From: Candidatus Hydrogenedentota bacterium | GTDB lineage: Bacteria > Hydrogenedentota > Hydrogenedentia > Hydrogenedentiales > CAITNO01 | Direction: 5' to 3' | NCBI GenBank assembly: GCA_903922535.1 | Contig: CAIXUF010000270.1 | Location: 1 to 16,892 of the forward strand | Length of the DNA: 16,892 nucleotides | Part shown: in pieces, positions 1 to 7,780 of the stretch | Numbering within the stretch: position 1 is the stretch's first letter | How the letters are laid out: each line of letters begins with the position of its first letter | Notes under the pieces: generated by a model | What the model saw: the letters and a program-made list of their open reading frames with translations, nothing else | Databases searched by the model: none | What the model was told of the DNA's origin: nothing | Translations under genes and position numbers: made by a program

Positions 1-2171
1 GGACCTCGGCCAATCTGACGGGCGACGTGGCCGTGCTGCTGAGCGAGAACGGGACGGACACGGTGTGGGTGGGCGCGGCCGCGCTTGCGGACGGGCAAAT
101 CCTGTGGACGGTTCCGGCGTGGGTGAATCCCGCCGCGGACTACAAGGTTCACCTCATCGCGGCCGTCAACAACGCGGTGCAGGACACGAGCGACGGCACG
201 TTCACGATAACGCCCACGGGAACCATCAGCAACTGGTACGATTCATACAATTTTGCGGAAAAGGGCGCTGTTGGCTATTGGCCCTTTGACGGCGACGCAA
301 AAGACTACAGCGGCAACGGGAACGATGGGACTGGCGGGAGCGATGTTCCCGGTGTTTTCGGCGGATCTCGGCAAGTAAATCACTCGGCCATTGAGGTGCC
401 GGGCTCTGCCATCTTGAACACGTTCTCGCAATTGACAGTGTCGTGCTGGTTCTACCCCGAAGAAATCGTTGGCGATGGCGAAGCCATCATGCAGCGCGGG
501 CGCGATTATCTTTACGGCGGAAATCAGGTTTACTCCCTGTTTTATGGTGGAGGGGTTGGTTTTCATTGTTACTGGTACGGGCCTTTTGTCCAAGCGGCCA
601 CAGAGACATACGCGCTTGCTGCTGGTCAATGGTACCACCTTGCCGGAACGTTTGACGGCATGGTGGCGCGGCTTTATGTCCACGACAGCACCGGCACCCT
701 GCTGCAAGAGATCGCATCGCCCAGCCTTTCGTCGCCGCGAACTTTGGACGCGAACACTTCGCCCCTGTACTTCGGACAACACAACTTCACGGAGGACTCC
801 AGCAATCGTATGATTGGACGGTTCGATGACGCCGTCATATTCAATCGCGCGCTGACACCGCAGGAAGTCGCCCTGCTTGCCTCCGATGCCGACCACAATG
901 GACAGGCGGACTTTTGGCAAAACAGTGACGAGGGTCCTCAGCCCGTGACCGTGCCCGATGTGACGGACCTCACGCAGGCGGCCGCATCCGCGTCCATTAC
1001 CGGCGCGGGACTCACGGTGGGCCCCGTCACGCAAGAATGCAGCGACACGGTTACGGCGGGCTCGGTCATCAGCCAGACCCCGGCGGCGGGCCAGCAGGCG
1101 CTTCCAGGCGCTGCGGTGGCGTTGACTGTGTCGACGGGGGCACCGTGCGTGGACGTTGAGATGGTTTCTGTGCCGGCGGGCACTTTCACGATGGGTAACA
1201 GCGGCGTCGGCGATGACACGACATACGGCAACCCCTATGAGGAGTTGCCGACACACTCGGTGACGCTGGAGGCGTACCAGATCGGGAAATACGAGATAAC
1301 GAGCAAGCAGTACTGCGACGTGCTGAACTGGGCGTTGGCGCAGGGATACCTGAAGACTTGGGAGGGCGCCGCATGGGCAGGGACAGGCGACCTCTTCGCA
1401 GGCGGCAATCTGCAGTTCGTGCAAAACATCACGGAGAGTTACTTCAACATCCAGTATTCGGGCGGGGTGTTCACGCCAAAGACGCGGGTGGGTCTGCCGG
1501 GAACGACGGTCTATTCCATGGACACGCACCCGGTGGATGTGTCTTGGTATGGTTCGGTAGCGTTCTGCAACTGGCTAAGCCAGATGCGGGGGATGACGCC
1601 CTGCTACAACATGGACGCGGCGAACTGGCCGCTAACGGTGTCACCTCCGTCCTCGGGCGGATACCGTCTGCCGACGGAGGCGGAATGGGAACGGGCCGCG
1701 GCATGGGACGGCACCAAGCACTGGATCTACGGGTTCATCTCGGACACGAACCCGGGAACTGGAAGAAACAACCGCTGCAATGATTACCGGGACTACGGCC
1801 TCCCCTATTATGGCAGCGACTATTTCTATACGAACCCCTTAGGCCTGACGGAATATCAATACACGTCGCCGGTGGGCTGGTTCAACGGGGTGAATATGAG
1901 CCCCAACGGGAGCGTTTCGACGGTAAACAGCCCAAGCCCGGTGGGCGCGTATGACATGAGCGGAAACGTGCGGGAATGGTGCGGCGACTGGTATGCCGCC
2001 TACGGCGCAGATGCGCAGGTTAATCCGACAGGGCCTGCACAGGGCATGTTCCGAGTGGAGCGCGGCGGCGCATGGAACGCCAGTGCGCCCTACTGTCGGT
2101 CGGCGTACCGCAGCTACAACAGCCCAGGCGCCTACTACGGCAGTGGTCTACGTGTTGTGCGGACTCCGTAA
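1..2171 (+). CDS. Large surface protein: Kre9-like / LamG / PASTA / FGE-sulfatase domains (5' partial)
   Basis: The reading frame is open from the window edge (first codon at base 3), so the true start lies upstream; the GTG at 27 is merely the first start-like codon. The domains run in order. A Ser/Thr-rich Kre9/KNH-type Ig-like module lies at about bases 3-215. A LamG (concanavalin-like) domain at about 267-885 begins GYWPFDG and ends with the typical FDDAVIFNRALTPQEV segment. A Ca-binding-like DADHNGQADFW loop is at about 886-918. One PASTA domain (VPDVTDLT...) spans about 945-1140. An FGE-sulfatase domain from about 1155 to the stop carries YRLPTEAEWERAA and SGNVREWC. Of the two copper-binding cysteines of true formylglycine-generating enzymes only one remains (in APYCRSAYR), so enzyme activity is unlikely. 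A binding or adhesion role outside the cell is inferred. The C-terminal end resembles a DGR variable region. Confidence 0.85.
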   Translation, partial: TSANLTGDVAVLLSENGTDTVWVGAAALADGQILWTVPAWVNPAADYKVHLIAAVNNAVQDTSDGTFTITPTGTISNWYDSYNFAEKGAVGYWPFDGDAKDYSGNGNDGTGGSDVPGVFGGSRQVNHSAIEVPGSAILNTFSQLTVSCWFYPEEIVGDGEAIMQRGRDYLYGGNQVYSLFYGGGVGFHCYWYGPFVQAATETYALAAGQWYHLAGTFDGMVARLYVHDSTGTLLQEIASPSLSSPRTLDANTSPLYFGQHNFTEDSSNRMIGRFDDAVIFNRALTPQEVALLASDADHNGQADFWQNSDEGPQPVTVPDVTDLTQAAASASITGAGLTVGPVTQECSDTVTAGSVISQTPAAGQQALPGAAVALTVSTGAPCVDVEMVSVPAGTFTMGNSGVGDDTTYGNPYEELPTHSVTLEAYQIGKYEITSKQYCDVLNWALAQGYLKTWEGAAWAGTGDLFAGGNLQFVQNITESYFNIQYSGGVFTPKTRVGLPGTTVYSMDTHPVDVSWYGSVAFCNWLSQMRGMTPCYNMDAANWPLTVSPPSSGGYRLPTEAEWERAAAWDGTKHWIYGFISDTNPGTGRNNRCNDYRDYGLPYYGSDYFYTNPLGLTEYQYTSPVGWFNGVNMSPNGSVSTVNSPSPVGAYDMSGNVREWCGDWYAAYGADAQVNPTGPAQGMFRVERGGAWNASAPYCRSAYRSYNSPGAYYGSGLRVVRTP
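2070..2171 (+). other. Candidate DGR variable region at the 3' end of the FGE-sulfatase gene
   Basis: Of the 24 codons from 2076 to 2147, 19 end in C or T. They encode mainly Tyr, Ser, Asn, Ala, Pro and Gly, the outcomes expected when AAC/AAT codons of a template repeat are mutated at adenines. They are separated by fixed codons giving CRSA, R and PG. The protein pattern (GGAWN...YCRSAYR...) matches the GGSWNNNA-x-NCRSANRNNNNPxxR scheme of known DGR targets with a C-type-lectin-like fold. No matching template repeat, Avd or reverse transcriptase gene was seen in the window, so activity is unproven. Confidence 0.55.
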
Positions 2172-2604
2172 CACTGCGCGCTGTCCCCCTTTACCCTTAT
2201 CCCGCGCCGCGCGCGGGATCGATTTCTGGCGCGCAGGACGAAATCGATCTGTTTGCAAAAGATATAGATGAGGTGCCAAGGCGGCATTTCCCAGGCACAG
2301 CCTCTTGCCGCCGGTTGACTGGGATGGGCTGTGCGGGCATCACACGCTTCTTCACCTGTGGAGGCCTGCCCATTCCCCTGCTGGATTCCATTCTCAGCCC
2401 TTGGCGTCTGATTGCCCTGATCTCGGCATCTCCGCCCAATCGTGGGCAACAGCGGGTGATCGGACATCTGCCCGTGGCGAACCAGGTCTTTCGGGAAAAG
2501 CTGGGGGAAGGGTCGCATCCTCTTGAACGACGACCAACCCCGTCGCCTTGCCGTGAAAGGCAAAGCTCCCGGCCGCAGGGCACCTCTCCGTCACCGCACG
2601 GGTG
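2172..2604. other. Gene-free stretch between surface protein and DUF998-like gene
   Basis: About 430 bases hold the paired hairpins at 2199-2249 but no convincing gene. Long open frames exist on both strands because of high GC, but their translations are Arg/Pro-rich, lack recognisable motifs and lack ribosome binding sites. Confidence 0.5.
2199..2249. other. Two overlapping inverted repeats (hairpins) after the surface protein gene
   Basis: A perfect 9-bp inverted repeat (2199-2207 with 2211-2219, 3-nt loop) starts 28 nt after the stop codon. A second perfect 10-bp inverted repeat, GATCGATTTC (2217-2226) with GAAATCGATC (2240-2249), shares three bases with it, so the two hairpins exclude each other at the junction. 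There is no T-run, so a simple intrinsic terminator is not clear. A stem-loop just past a variable region is also a known DGR retrohoming element; either role is inference. Confidence 0.5.
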
Positions 2605-2628
2605 TCATTCCGAGGGCAGCGAAGCAGC
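2602..2628. repeat. Dispersed REP-like repeat (GTCATTCCGAGGG..GCGAAGC type)
   Basis: The sequence resembles the short intergenic repeats of the GTCATTCCGAGG...GCGAAGC type seen in many environmental genomes. It overlaps the 3' end of the minus-strand membrane protein gene and supplies its last codons (encoding AASLPSE) and its stop codon. Confidence 0.5.
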
Positions 2629-3378
2629 AAACGCAACGACGAAAATGGTCAGCGCCCAAATGGATAGATGTTCCAGCAGCGGATATGACTGCAACCCATG
2701 CACAGCGGCGGACCAATTGTCCGTTATTTCCCGTCCCGAAGCGCCGACCGTGGCATGCATCGCCGCCCAGAGAGACGCCCAGCGAATTCTGTAGCCGACC
2801 GCCGCAAACACGGGCAAACACACCAGGAAGGGGACGATGAGCTTCAAGTAGGGAAGTCTTCCCTGTTCGGCGAAGGTCCCCCGCGTGAGTTTGTCCCTGA
2901 GCAGAAGCACGCCGTGCCAGAGAATGCCCAAAGAGAACCCCACTGCGATCAGGCCCGCCACGCTCCGGTGAATCTGCCTCAATTGCCAGTTGCCGATGTA
3001 ACTGCCACGCGCGTCGGGAAACAGGCCCGTCAAGATGATTGCGGCGCACCCCGCAAGGAAAAACAGCGCACCCACCCGCGCCCCCAGATCGGAGACGGCC
3101 ATGAACCTGCGCCGGATATAAAACACGACCGGCGTCATGGTTACCCCGCAATACACCATTGCGACGGAAAACACCCAGTACCACTCCGGGTTGTGCCGGT
3201 CATCAAAACTCCCCAGGGCGCTCAGCGTGTTCTTTGTGACTGAATACTGGTGTTCCGCCGGATAACCCAGCCATGCGCAAAAGACCAGCCCCCAGTACAC
3301 AATGACCAAGACCGCCAGATGCCGGCGGATCTCCGCCGGCGTGTGCCGCCCCAACATATACCGTTTCATCTTTTCCAT
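2605..3378 (-). CDS. DUF998-like polytopic membrane protein
   Basis: The 257-residue protein has about six hydrophobic segments: near residues 20-40 (LAVLVIVYWGLVFCAWLGY), 68-88, 100-122, 135-158, 178-198 and 233-252. The YSVTKNTLSALGSF segment after the first membrane helix and the TGLFPD motif after the third recall the DUF998 / Frag1-like membrane families; this assignment is tentative and the function is unknown. The ATG at 3378 is preceded on the minus strand by TGAGG 8 nt upstream; an internal ATG at 3368 is less likely. It is divergent from the sugar isomerase-like operon. The last residues and stop are encoded by a dispersed repeat, so the original C-terminus may have been replaced. 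Confidence 0.75.
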   Translation of the reverse strand: MEKMKRYMLGRHTPAEIRRHLAVLVIVYWGLVFCAWLGYPAEHQYSVTKNTLSALGSFDDRHNPEWYWVFSVAMVYCGVTMTPVVFYIRRRFMAVSDLGARVGALFFLAGCAAIILTGLFPDARGSYIGNWQLRQIHRSVAGLIAVGFSLGILWHGVLLLRDKLTRGTFAEQGRLPYLKLIVPFLVCLPVFAAVGYRIRWASLWAAMHATVGASGREITDNWSAAVHGLQSYPLLEHLSIWALTIFVVAFAASLPSE

Positions 3379-3700
3379 GGACGCGCCTCACATGCTGTCC
3401 CGGCCCTCTGAAGGCGCCGCACGGGGCCCCCGGATCGCGCGGGTTCGCACCCGAAACCGAACCTCGCCCGGCCTGGCCTTTCAAACCGGGCAGATCCGGT
3501 TCAACCCGCCTATTTTCCATGATCTCCTCTTCCGTGGTCAACTTGGCTCCCTGGGCCGCGTCCCACGGTTGAATGCGCGCGAACGGGTGGCCGATAATCG
3601 CCTTTGCCAGGCGCAAAGGACAGGCGTGGGTATCGGACACCTGACGACGCAACGGCGGTTGAACGGGGGTTTGACCGCACGACAGGAGAAAGGGCTTGCC
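3379..3700. other. Divergent intergenic region
   Basis: This 322-base space lies between two divergent genes and should hold both promoters, but no clear -35/-10 pair could be read. A 6-bp inverted repeat AACCGG...CCGGTT at 3484-3501 (6-nt loop) is a possible operator half-site pair. The AGGAGA at 3684-3689 serves the downstream Tat protein. Confidence 0.35.
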
Positions 3701-5239
3701 ATGAAGAATGACAACCATGATTCCAAGGCCGGGTTGCCCCTGACCCGTCGGGGTTTCCTGGGCGGTTCCGCGGCGGTCGGAGGACTGCTTATGGCGTCCA
3801 ACGTCGGCGCGCAGGGGGCACCAACCGCCTATCCTCCGGACTGGCCGGCGGGCAAACCCATCGTTGTCCAGCCCATCCTCATTTACGACACGCCCCAGCG
3901 CCAGGACAAAACAAGCTGGCGCGGCTATGGCGCGATCCACTCCGACGATGACGCCGCCGCCGAAGCCCAACGCATTGACGCCGAACTGAAGGACCTTGCC
4001 GGAACCGCCGGGTTCCCCATCGAATCGCGACCGGTCGTTCTGGCCAAAGACGAGGCCGCCGTCAGCAGGGTCGCCGAAGATTCGGACGCGGACATTCTGA
4101 TGCCCTATGCGGCGGACGGCGCGACCGAGTGGTTCTGGAAACTGGCCAATTGCGGGAAACCGAACATCATGTTTCTCCGCCACAAGTCCGGCCCCTACTA
4201 TCTCTATCACGAGATTGCCCACTGGCGCGTGCTGCGGCACCACGAGGACGCCATGGCCGAGCCCCACATGGACGTGTGGGACATCGTCGTGGACGACTAC
4301 AACGAGGTGCTCTGGCGGCTGCGCGCGCTCTACGGGCTGAAGAACGCCAAGGGCACGAAAGTGCTCGCCATCGGCAGCCTGGCCGCCTACAGCAAGCCCG
4401 CCCAGGAGAACGGTCCGCGCGTCGCGCAGGACCTTTGGGGTTACACCATTGAGGTGGTCCCCCGCGAGGATTTCGCCCAGCGCCTTGAAAAGGTCCGGGC
4501 CGACACCGGACTCATGCGGGACATCGAAAAGGAAACGGACCAGTTTCTCTCCAATCCAAAGATCACGCTGCAAACCGAACGCAGGTTCGTCGTCAACTCC
4601 TTCGCGGCATGGCGGGTTTGCCGGACGCTTCTGGAGGAGAAGCAGGCGTTCAACTTTGGGTTCGACTATTGCATGGGCCATGAAGTCATCGCCATGCTCG
4701 ACACACCGCCCTGCCTGGTGCTGGCCCTGGCAAACGACTCGGGCCACACGGCCTACTGCCACACGGACCTGAGCCACACGATGCCGGGCGTTTTGCTCCG
4801 GTGGATCGCGGGCAGGCCGGCCTTCCTCTGCAACACGCATTTCCCGCATGACGGCATCTACACGGTGGCCCATTGCGCCGCCCCCATGAAAATGGACGGG
4901 CACAACTATGAGCCCACCACCCTCATGACCCACTACGAATCCGACTACGGCGCCGCAAGCAAGGTCGAATACGCCAAGGGCCAAACCGTGACCCTGGTGC
5001 AGCCGGACCTGCACTGCACCCGCTGGCACGGCTTCCGCGGCACCGTCGCCGACACGCCCTCGCTGCCCATGTGCCGCTCCCAGATGGACATCACCATCGA
5101 CGGCGACGTCAGGCGCATCACCGAGCGCATCGAAGGCTTCCACGCGCAGGTCGTCTATGGCGACTACCTCCGCGAGATCGGCTACGCGCTCAAGAAACTG
5201 GGCGGCCTGGACTGGGTCAACTACAGCCAGCAGGCCTGA
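3701..5239 (+). CDS. Tat-signal L-fucose/arabinose isomerase-fold protein
   Basis: The 512-residue protein opens with a twin-arginine signal (TRRGFL at residues 15-20, hydrophobic stretch to about 33, likely cleavage after Ala37), so export in folded form is predicted. The rest resembles the L-fucose/L-arabinose isomerase superfamily (COG2407-like). The C-terminal end has GFHAQVVYGDY, close to the HWVLVYGDY motif of that family. Candidate metal ligands are Glu328 (in GHEVIAML), Asp356 (in HTDLSHTM) and His481, in the order expected for fucose isomerase. The ATG at 3701 is chosen because AGGAGA lies 11 nt upstream and the Tat motif follows at once; longer in-frame starts lack support. It leads an operon with a transporter and a PfkB kinase. 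Isomerases of this fold normally act in the cytosol, so the signal is odd. The substrate is unknown. Confidence 0.75.
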   Translation: MKNDNHDSKAGLPLTRRGFLGGSAAVGGLLMASNVGAQGAPTAYPPDWPAGKPIVVQPILIYDTPQRQDKTSWRGYGAIHSDDDAAAEAQRIDAELKDLAGTAGFPIESRPVVLAKDEAAVSRVAEDSDADILMPYAADGATEWFWKLANCGKPNIMFLRHKSGPYYLYHEIAHWRVLRHHEDAMAEPHMDVWDIVVDDYNEVLWRLRALYGLKNAKGTKVLAIGSLAAYSKPAQENGPRVAQDLWGYTIEVVPREDFAQRLEKVRADTGLMRDIEKETDQFLSNPKITLQTERRFVVNSFAAWRVCRTLLEEKQAFNFGFDYCMGHEVIAMLDTPPCLVLALANDSGHTAYCHTDLSHTMPGVLLRWIAGRPAFLCNTHFPHDGIYTVAHCAAPMKMDGHNYEPTTLMTHYESDYGAASKVEYAKGQTVTLVQPDLHCTRWHGFRGTVADTPSLPMCRSQMDITIDGDVRRITERIEGFHAQVVYGDYLREIGYALKKLGGLDWVNYSQQA

Positions 5240-5256
5240 CCGCGAAAGGGCAAAGG

Positions 5257-6837
5257 ATGCTGTTGCTGGACTTTTTCAAGACCGGCCCCGACAGACCGTC
5301 GCTGGCGGACGAGGAGGCTATCCGGCGTCTTTACGAGCGGAAACGCTGGAGCGTTTTCCTCGGCCTGATCTTCGGATACAGCTTCTTCTACGTGTGCCGC
5401 CTCACCATCTCGGTCGCCAAGAAACCCATTATTGACGGCGGTGTGCTCAGTCCGGACCAATTGGGAACCATCGGCTCCGCGTTCTTCCTGACCTATGCGT
5501 TCGCCAAACTGATCAACGGCTTTCTGGTGGACCGGAGCAATATTGGCCGGTTTATGTCCACCGGACTGCTGATATCCGCCGTCATCGTAATCCTCTTCGG
5601 ATTCACCAGCACCTTCTGGGTGTTTGTTTTTCTTTGGGGGCTCAACGGCTGGTTTCAGGCCATGGGTTCGGCGCCGAGCGGCGCATCCATCTCCCAATGG
5701 TTCAGCAACAAAGAACGGGGCAGGCGCTACAGCACCTGGAGCATGGCGCATCCGACCGGCGAGGGCCTGAGCATGGTGCTGAGCGCGGCCATCATCTCCT
5801 ACCTTGGCTGGCGCTGGGGTTTCTGGATTGCCGGTTCCGCCGCCGTCATCGTTGCGCTGCTCCTTTATTGGCTCCTTGCCGACCGCCCGCGCACCTACGG
5901 CCTGCCCGCGGTGGCCGATTACAAGAACGACCACACTGTGGAATCCATCCAGGAGGACGACAACGTCAACCGCGCCCAGTTGGAGGTGTTGAAGAACCCC
6001 TACATCTGGATACTGGGCCTGTCCTGCGTGGCGGTGTACATAGCGCGGTACGGTGTCAGCGGCTGGGGAATCATGTACCTGCAGGAGTCCAAGGACTACA
6101 CGCTCATCACCGCCGGATTGGTGTTTGGCTGGTCCAAGCTCTTCGAGATGACGGGCGCGGTCAGTTCCGGATTCGTGTCCGATTTTCTTTTCGGCGCGCG
6201 CCGCAATGTCACCACGCTCATCTACGGCCTGATCATGATTTCCGGCCTGATCGTGCTGTACTTGAGCCCCTCCACGCGCCTGACCGATCTGGATATTTCG
6301 GCCAGGGCGGCGCTGAAGGCGGGCCCGGTGGAGGACTCATTGCGGGAGATATTCCGTCAGAAACAGATCCAGCTTCCCGTCCGGGCAACCGTGGAGTTCC
6401 ACGAGGCGAAAAAAGACGAGAACGCCGTGTGGCTGATCAAGAATGACCGCTGGTATCTCTTCTGGACGGGAAACGCCGTGGAGGAACTGCCAAACAGTCT
6501 GAAGGTAACCGCAAAGTTTCACCCTTCGCACCTGGCCGGTATTGCCCTGTTCGGCCTGGGCCTGGGCGGCCTGCTGGTGTTTGTGGGCGGGCTCATTGCC
6601 ATCGACATTTGCTCGAAGCGGGCGAGCGGCGCGGCCATGGGGGTGGTCGGCATGTTCAGCTATCTCGGCGCCGCCCTGCAGGACAAGGTCAGCGGCAGGC
6701 TGATTGAGGCCAACGCCCTGACAGTGGACGGCAAACTCACCCATGACTTCAACAGCGTCTTTCTCTTCTGGCTGGGTGCGGCCATTGTGTCTGTTGCACT
6801 CGCCTGCCTCCTCTGGAACGTGAAAGCAAAGGACTGA
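5257..6837 (+). CDS. MFS transporter, organophosphate:phosphate antiporter (UhpC/GlpT-like) family
   Basis: The 526-residue membrane protein has the 12-helix MFS layout. FGYSFFYVCRLTISVAKK forms the first helix and ALNGWFQ-like WGLNGWFQAMG with NKERGRRYSTW matches the OPA family signature between helices 4 and 5. Members move sugar phosphates or glycerol-3-phosphate in exchange for phosphate, or sense them. An extra polar segment of about 85 residues (about 337-422) sits between helices 9 and 10, facing the periplasm by the usual topology; standard members have a short loop there. The start at 5257 has AAAGGG 6 nt upstream and lies 17 nt after the isomerase-like gene; the PfkB gene starts 5 nt after its stop. 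The three genes are almost certainly cotranscribed. The cargo is unknown, probably the product or substrate of the neighbours. Confidence 0.88.
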   Translation: MLLLDFFKTGPDRPSLADEEAIRRLYERKRWSVFLGLIFGYSFFYVCRLTISVAKKPIIDGGVLSPDQLGTIGSAFFLTYAFAKLINGFLVDRSNIGRFMSTGLLISAVIVILFGFTSTFWVFVFLWGLNGWFQAMGSAPSGASISQWFSNKERGRRYSTWSMAHPTGEGLSMVLSAAIISYLGWRWGFWIAGSAAVIVALLLYWLLADRPRTYGLPAVADYKNDHTVESIQEDDNVNRAQLEVLKNPYIWILGLSCVAVYIARYGVSGWGIMYLQESKDYTLITAGLVFGWSKLFEMTGAVSSGFVSDFLFGARRNVTTLIYGLIMISGLIVLYLSPSTRLTDLDISARAALKAGPVEDSLREIFRQKQIQLPVRATVEFHEAKKDENAVWLIKNDRWYLFWTGNAVEELPNSLKVTAKFHPSHLAGIALFGLGLGGLLVFVGGLIAIDICSKRASGAAMGVVGMFSYLGAALQDKVSGRLIEANALTVDGKLTHDFNSVFLFWLGAAIVSVALACLLWNVKAKD

Positions 6838-6842
6838 TTACC

Positions 6843-7733
6843 ATGACCGTCATTGCGAGCGAAGCGAAGCAATCTCGTTCACATTACGATCTGCTCATTC
6901 TCGGCGCGGTTTCCAAAGACATCATCATCACGCCGGAGGATACGGAGTATTCCATCGGCGGCGCGGTGGTGTACTCCTCTGTGGCAGTCAAACATCTTGG
7001 CGCCAATATCCTGGCCGTGACCAAACTCAACCCCGATGACCGGTCGGCGCTGGAAGTGTTCGAGCGCCACGGCGTGCCGCACCTGTTCCGCGAATCTCCG
7101 CAGACAACCTCCATCCGCAACACCTATCACACCGCGGATCGGGACCGGCGCACCTGCGAGGCCCTCGGCATGGTGGACCCCTTCACGCTGGACGACGTGC
7201 CGGCCGGCGTCACCGCCGACGTCTACTACCTCGGCGGACTGATGAAGGGCGAGTTCCCCGAAGCGTTCGTTCTGGCCATGTGCGAGCGCGGCAAGGTCGC
7301 CATTGATGCCCAAGGCTTCATGCGCGTCAACGACAACGGGCCCATGGTCTTCCGCGACTGGGACAACAAGAAAGAAGTGATTGCCGCCGTCCATTACCTT
7401 AAGACCGACCACGCCGAAGCGGAAACCCTGACAGGGGAAACCGACCGCGTGCGCGCCGCAAAGATCCTCGCCTCCTGGGGCGCAAAAGAGGTCATGCTCA
7501 CCCATCACACCGAAGTGCTGGTGTGTGTGGACGGCGAAATACACGCAGCCCCCTTCACCCCGCGCAACCTCTCCGGCCGCACCGGCCGCGGCGACACCTG
7601 TTTCGCCTCCTACTGCTATTGGCGCCAGAACCACACCCCCGAGGAAGCCTGCCGCTTCGCGGCGGCGGTCACTTCCCTGAAGATGGAAAAGCCCGGCCCA
7701 TTCACGGGGTGCTTGGCGGACATCGTCCAGTAG
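6843..7733 (+). CDS. PfkB/ribokinase-family carbohydrate kinase
   Basis: The 296-residue protein is a PfkB-family kinase, phosphorylating a sugar, polyol or nucleoside with ATP. It shows an N-terminal YDLLILGAVSKDI strand, the SIGGAVVYSSVAVKHLGA sugar-binding region, and the catalytic anion-hole motif near the end as TGRGDTCFAS, with Asp251 the likely base. The motif departs from the usual GAGD by an Arg. The ATG at 6843 has AAAGGA at 6828-6833 and follows the transporter stop by 5 nt. Residues 1-13 (MTVIASEAKQSRS) are encoded by a dispersed repeat, and the family core begins only at residue 14-15, so the repeat appears to have been captured in the frame. Third gene of the isomerase-like/transporter operon; it would trap the imported compound. 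The substrate cannot be named. Confidence 0.88.
   Translation: MTVIASEAKQSRSHYDLLILGAVSKDIIITPEDTEYSIGGAVVYSSVAVKHLGANILAVTKLNPDDRSALEVFERHGVPHLFRESPQTTSIRNTYHTADRDRRTCEALGMVDPFTLDDVPAGVTADVYYLGGLMKGEFPEAFVLAMCERGKVAIDAQGFMRVNDNGPMVFRDWDNKKEVIAAVHYLKTDHAEAETLTGETDRVRAAKILASWGAKEVMLTHHTEVLVCVDGEIHAAPFTPRNLSGRTGRGDTCFASYCYWRQNHTPEEACRFAAAVTSLKMEKPGPFTGCLADIVQ
6848..6875. repeat. Dispersed REP-like repeat inside the kinase start
   Basis: The segment starting CGTCATTGCGAGCGAAGCGA and ending AGCAATCT matches the widespread CATTGCGAGCGAAGC...GCAATC-type intergenic repeat, with inverted ends ATTGC/GCAAT. Here it lies inside the first codons of the PfkB kinase gene. Confidence 0.6.
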
Positions 7734-7780
7734 TTCTCCTCTGCCCCCGCAAACGCCTGCACTTGAGCGGAATGTCTCAA

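Noticed and set aside
2072..2794. 240-codon plus-strand frame across the end of the surface protein gene and the gap
   Set aside because: It overlaps the surface protein and the minus-strand membrane gene; low-complexity composition, no motif, and no ribosome site.
3440..3453. tRNA T-arm-like hairpin (CGGGT-TCGC-ACCCG)
   Set aside because: No matching acceptor stem, anticodon arm or D-arm nearby, and the loop is too short.
3203..5143. Long minus-strand open frame opposite the isomerase-like gene
   Set aside because: It is the GC-driven shadow of a clearly conserved plus-strand gene, rich in Gly/Val/Arg/His and without motifs or a ribosome site.
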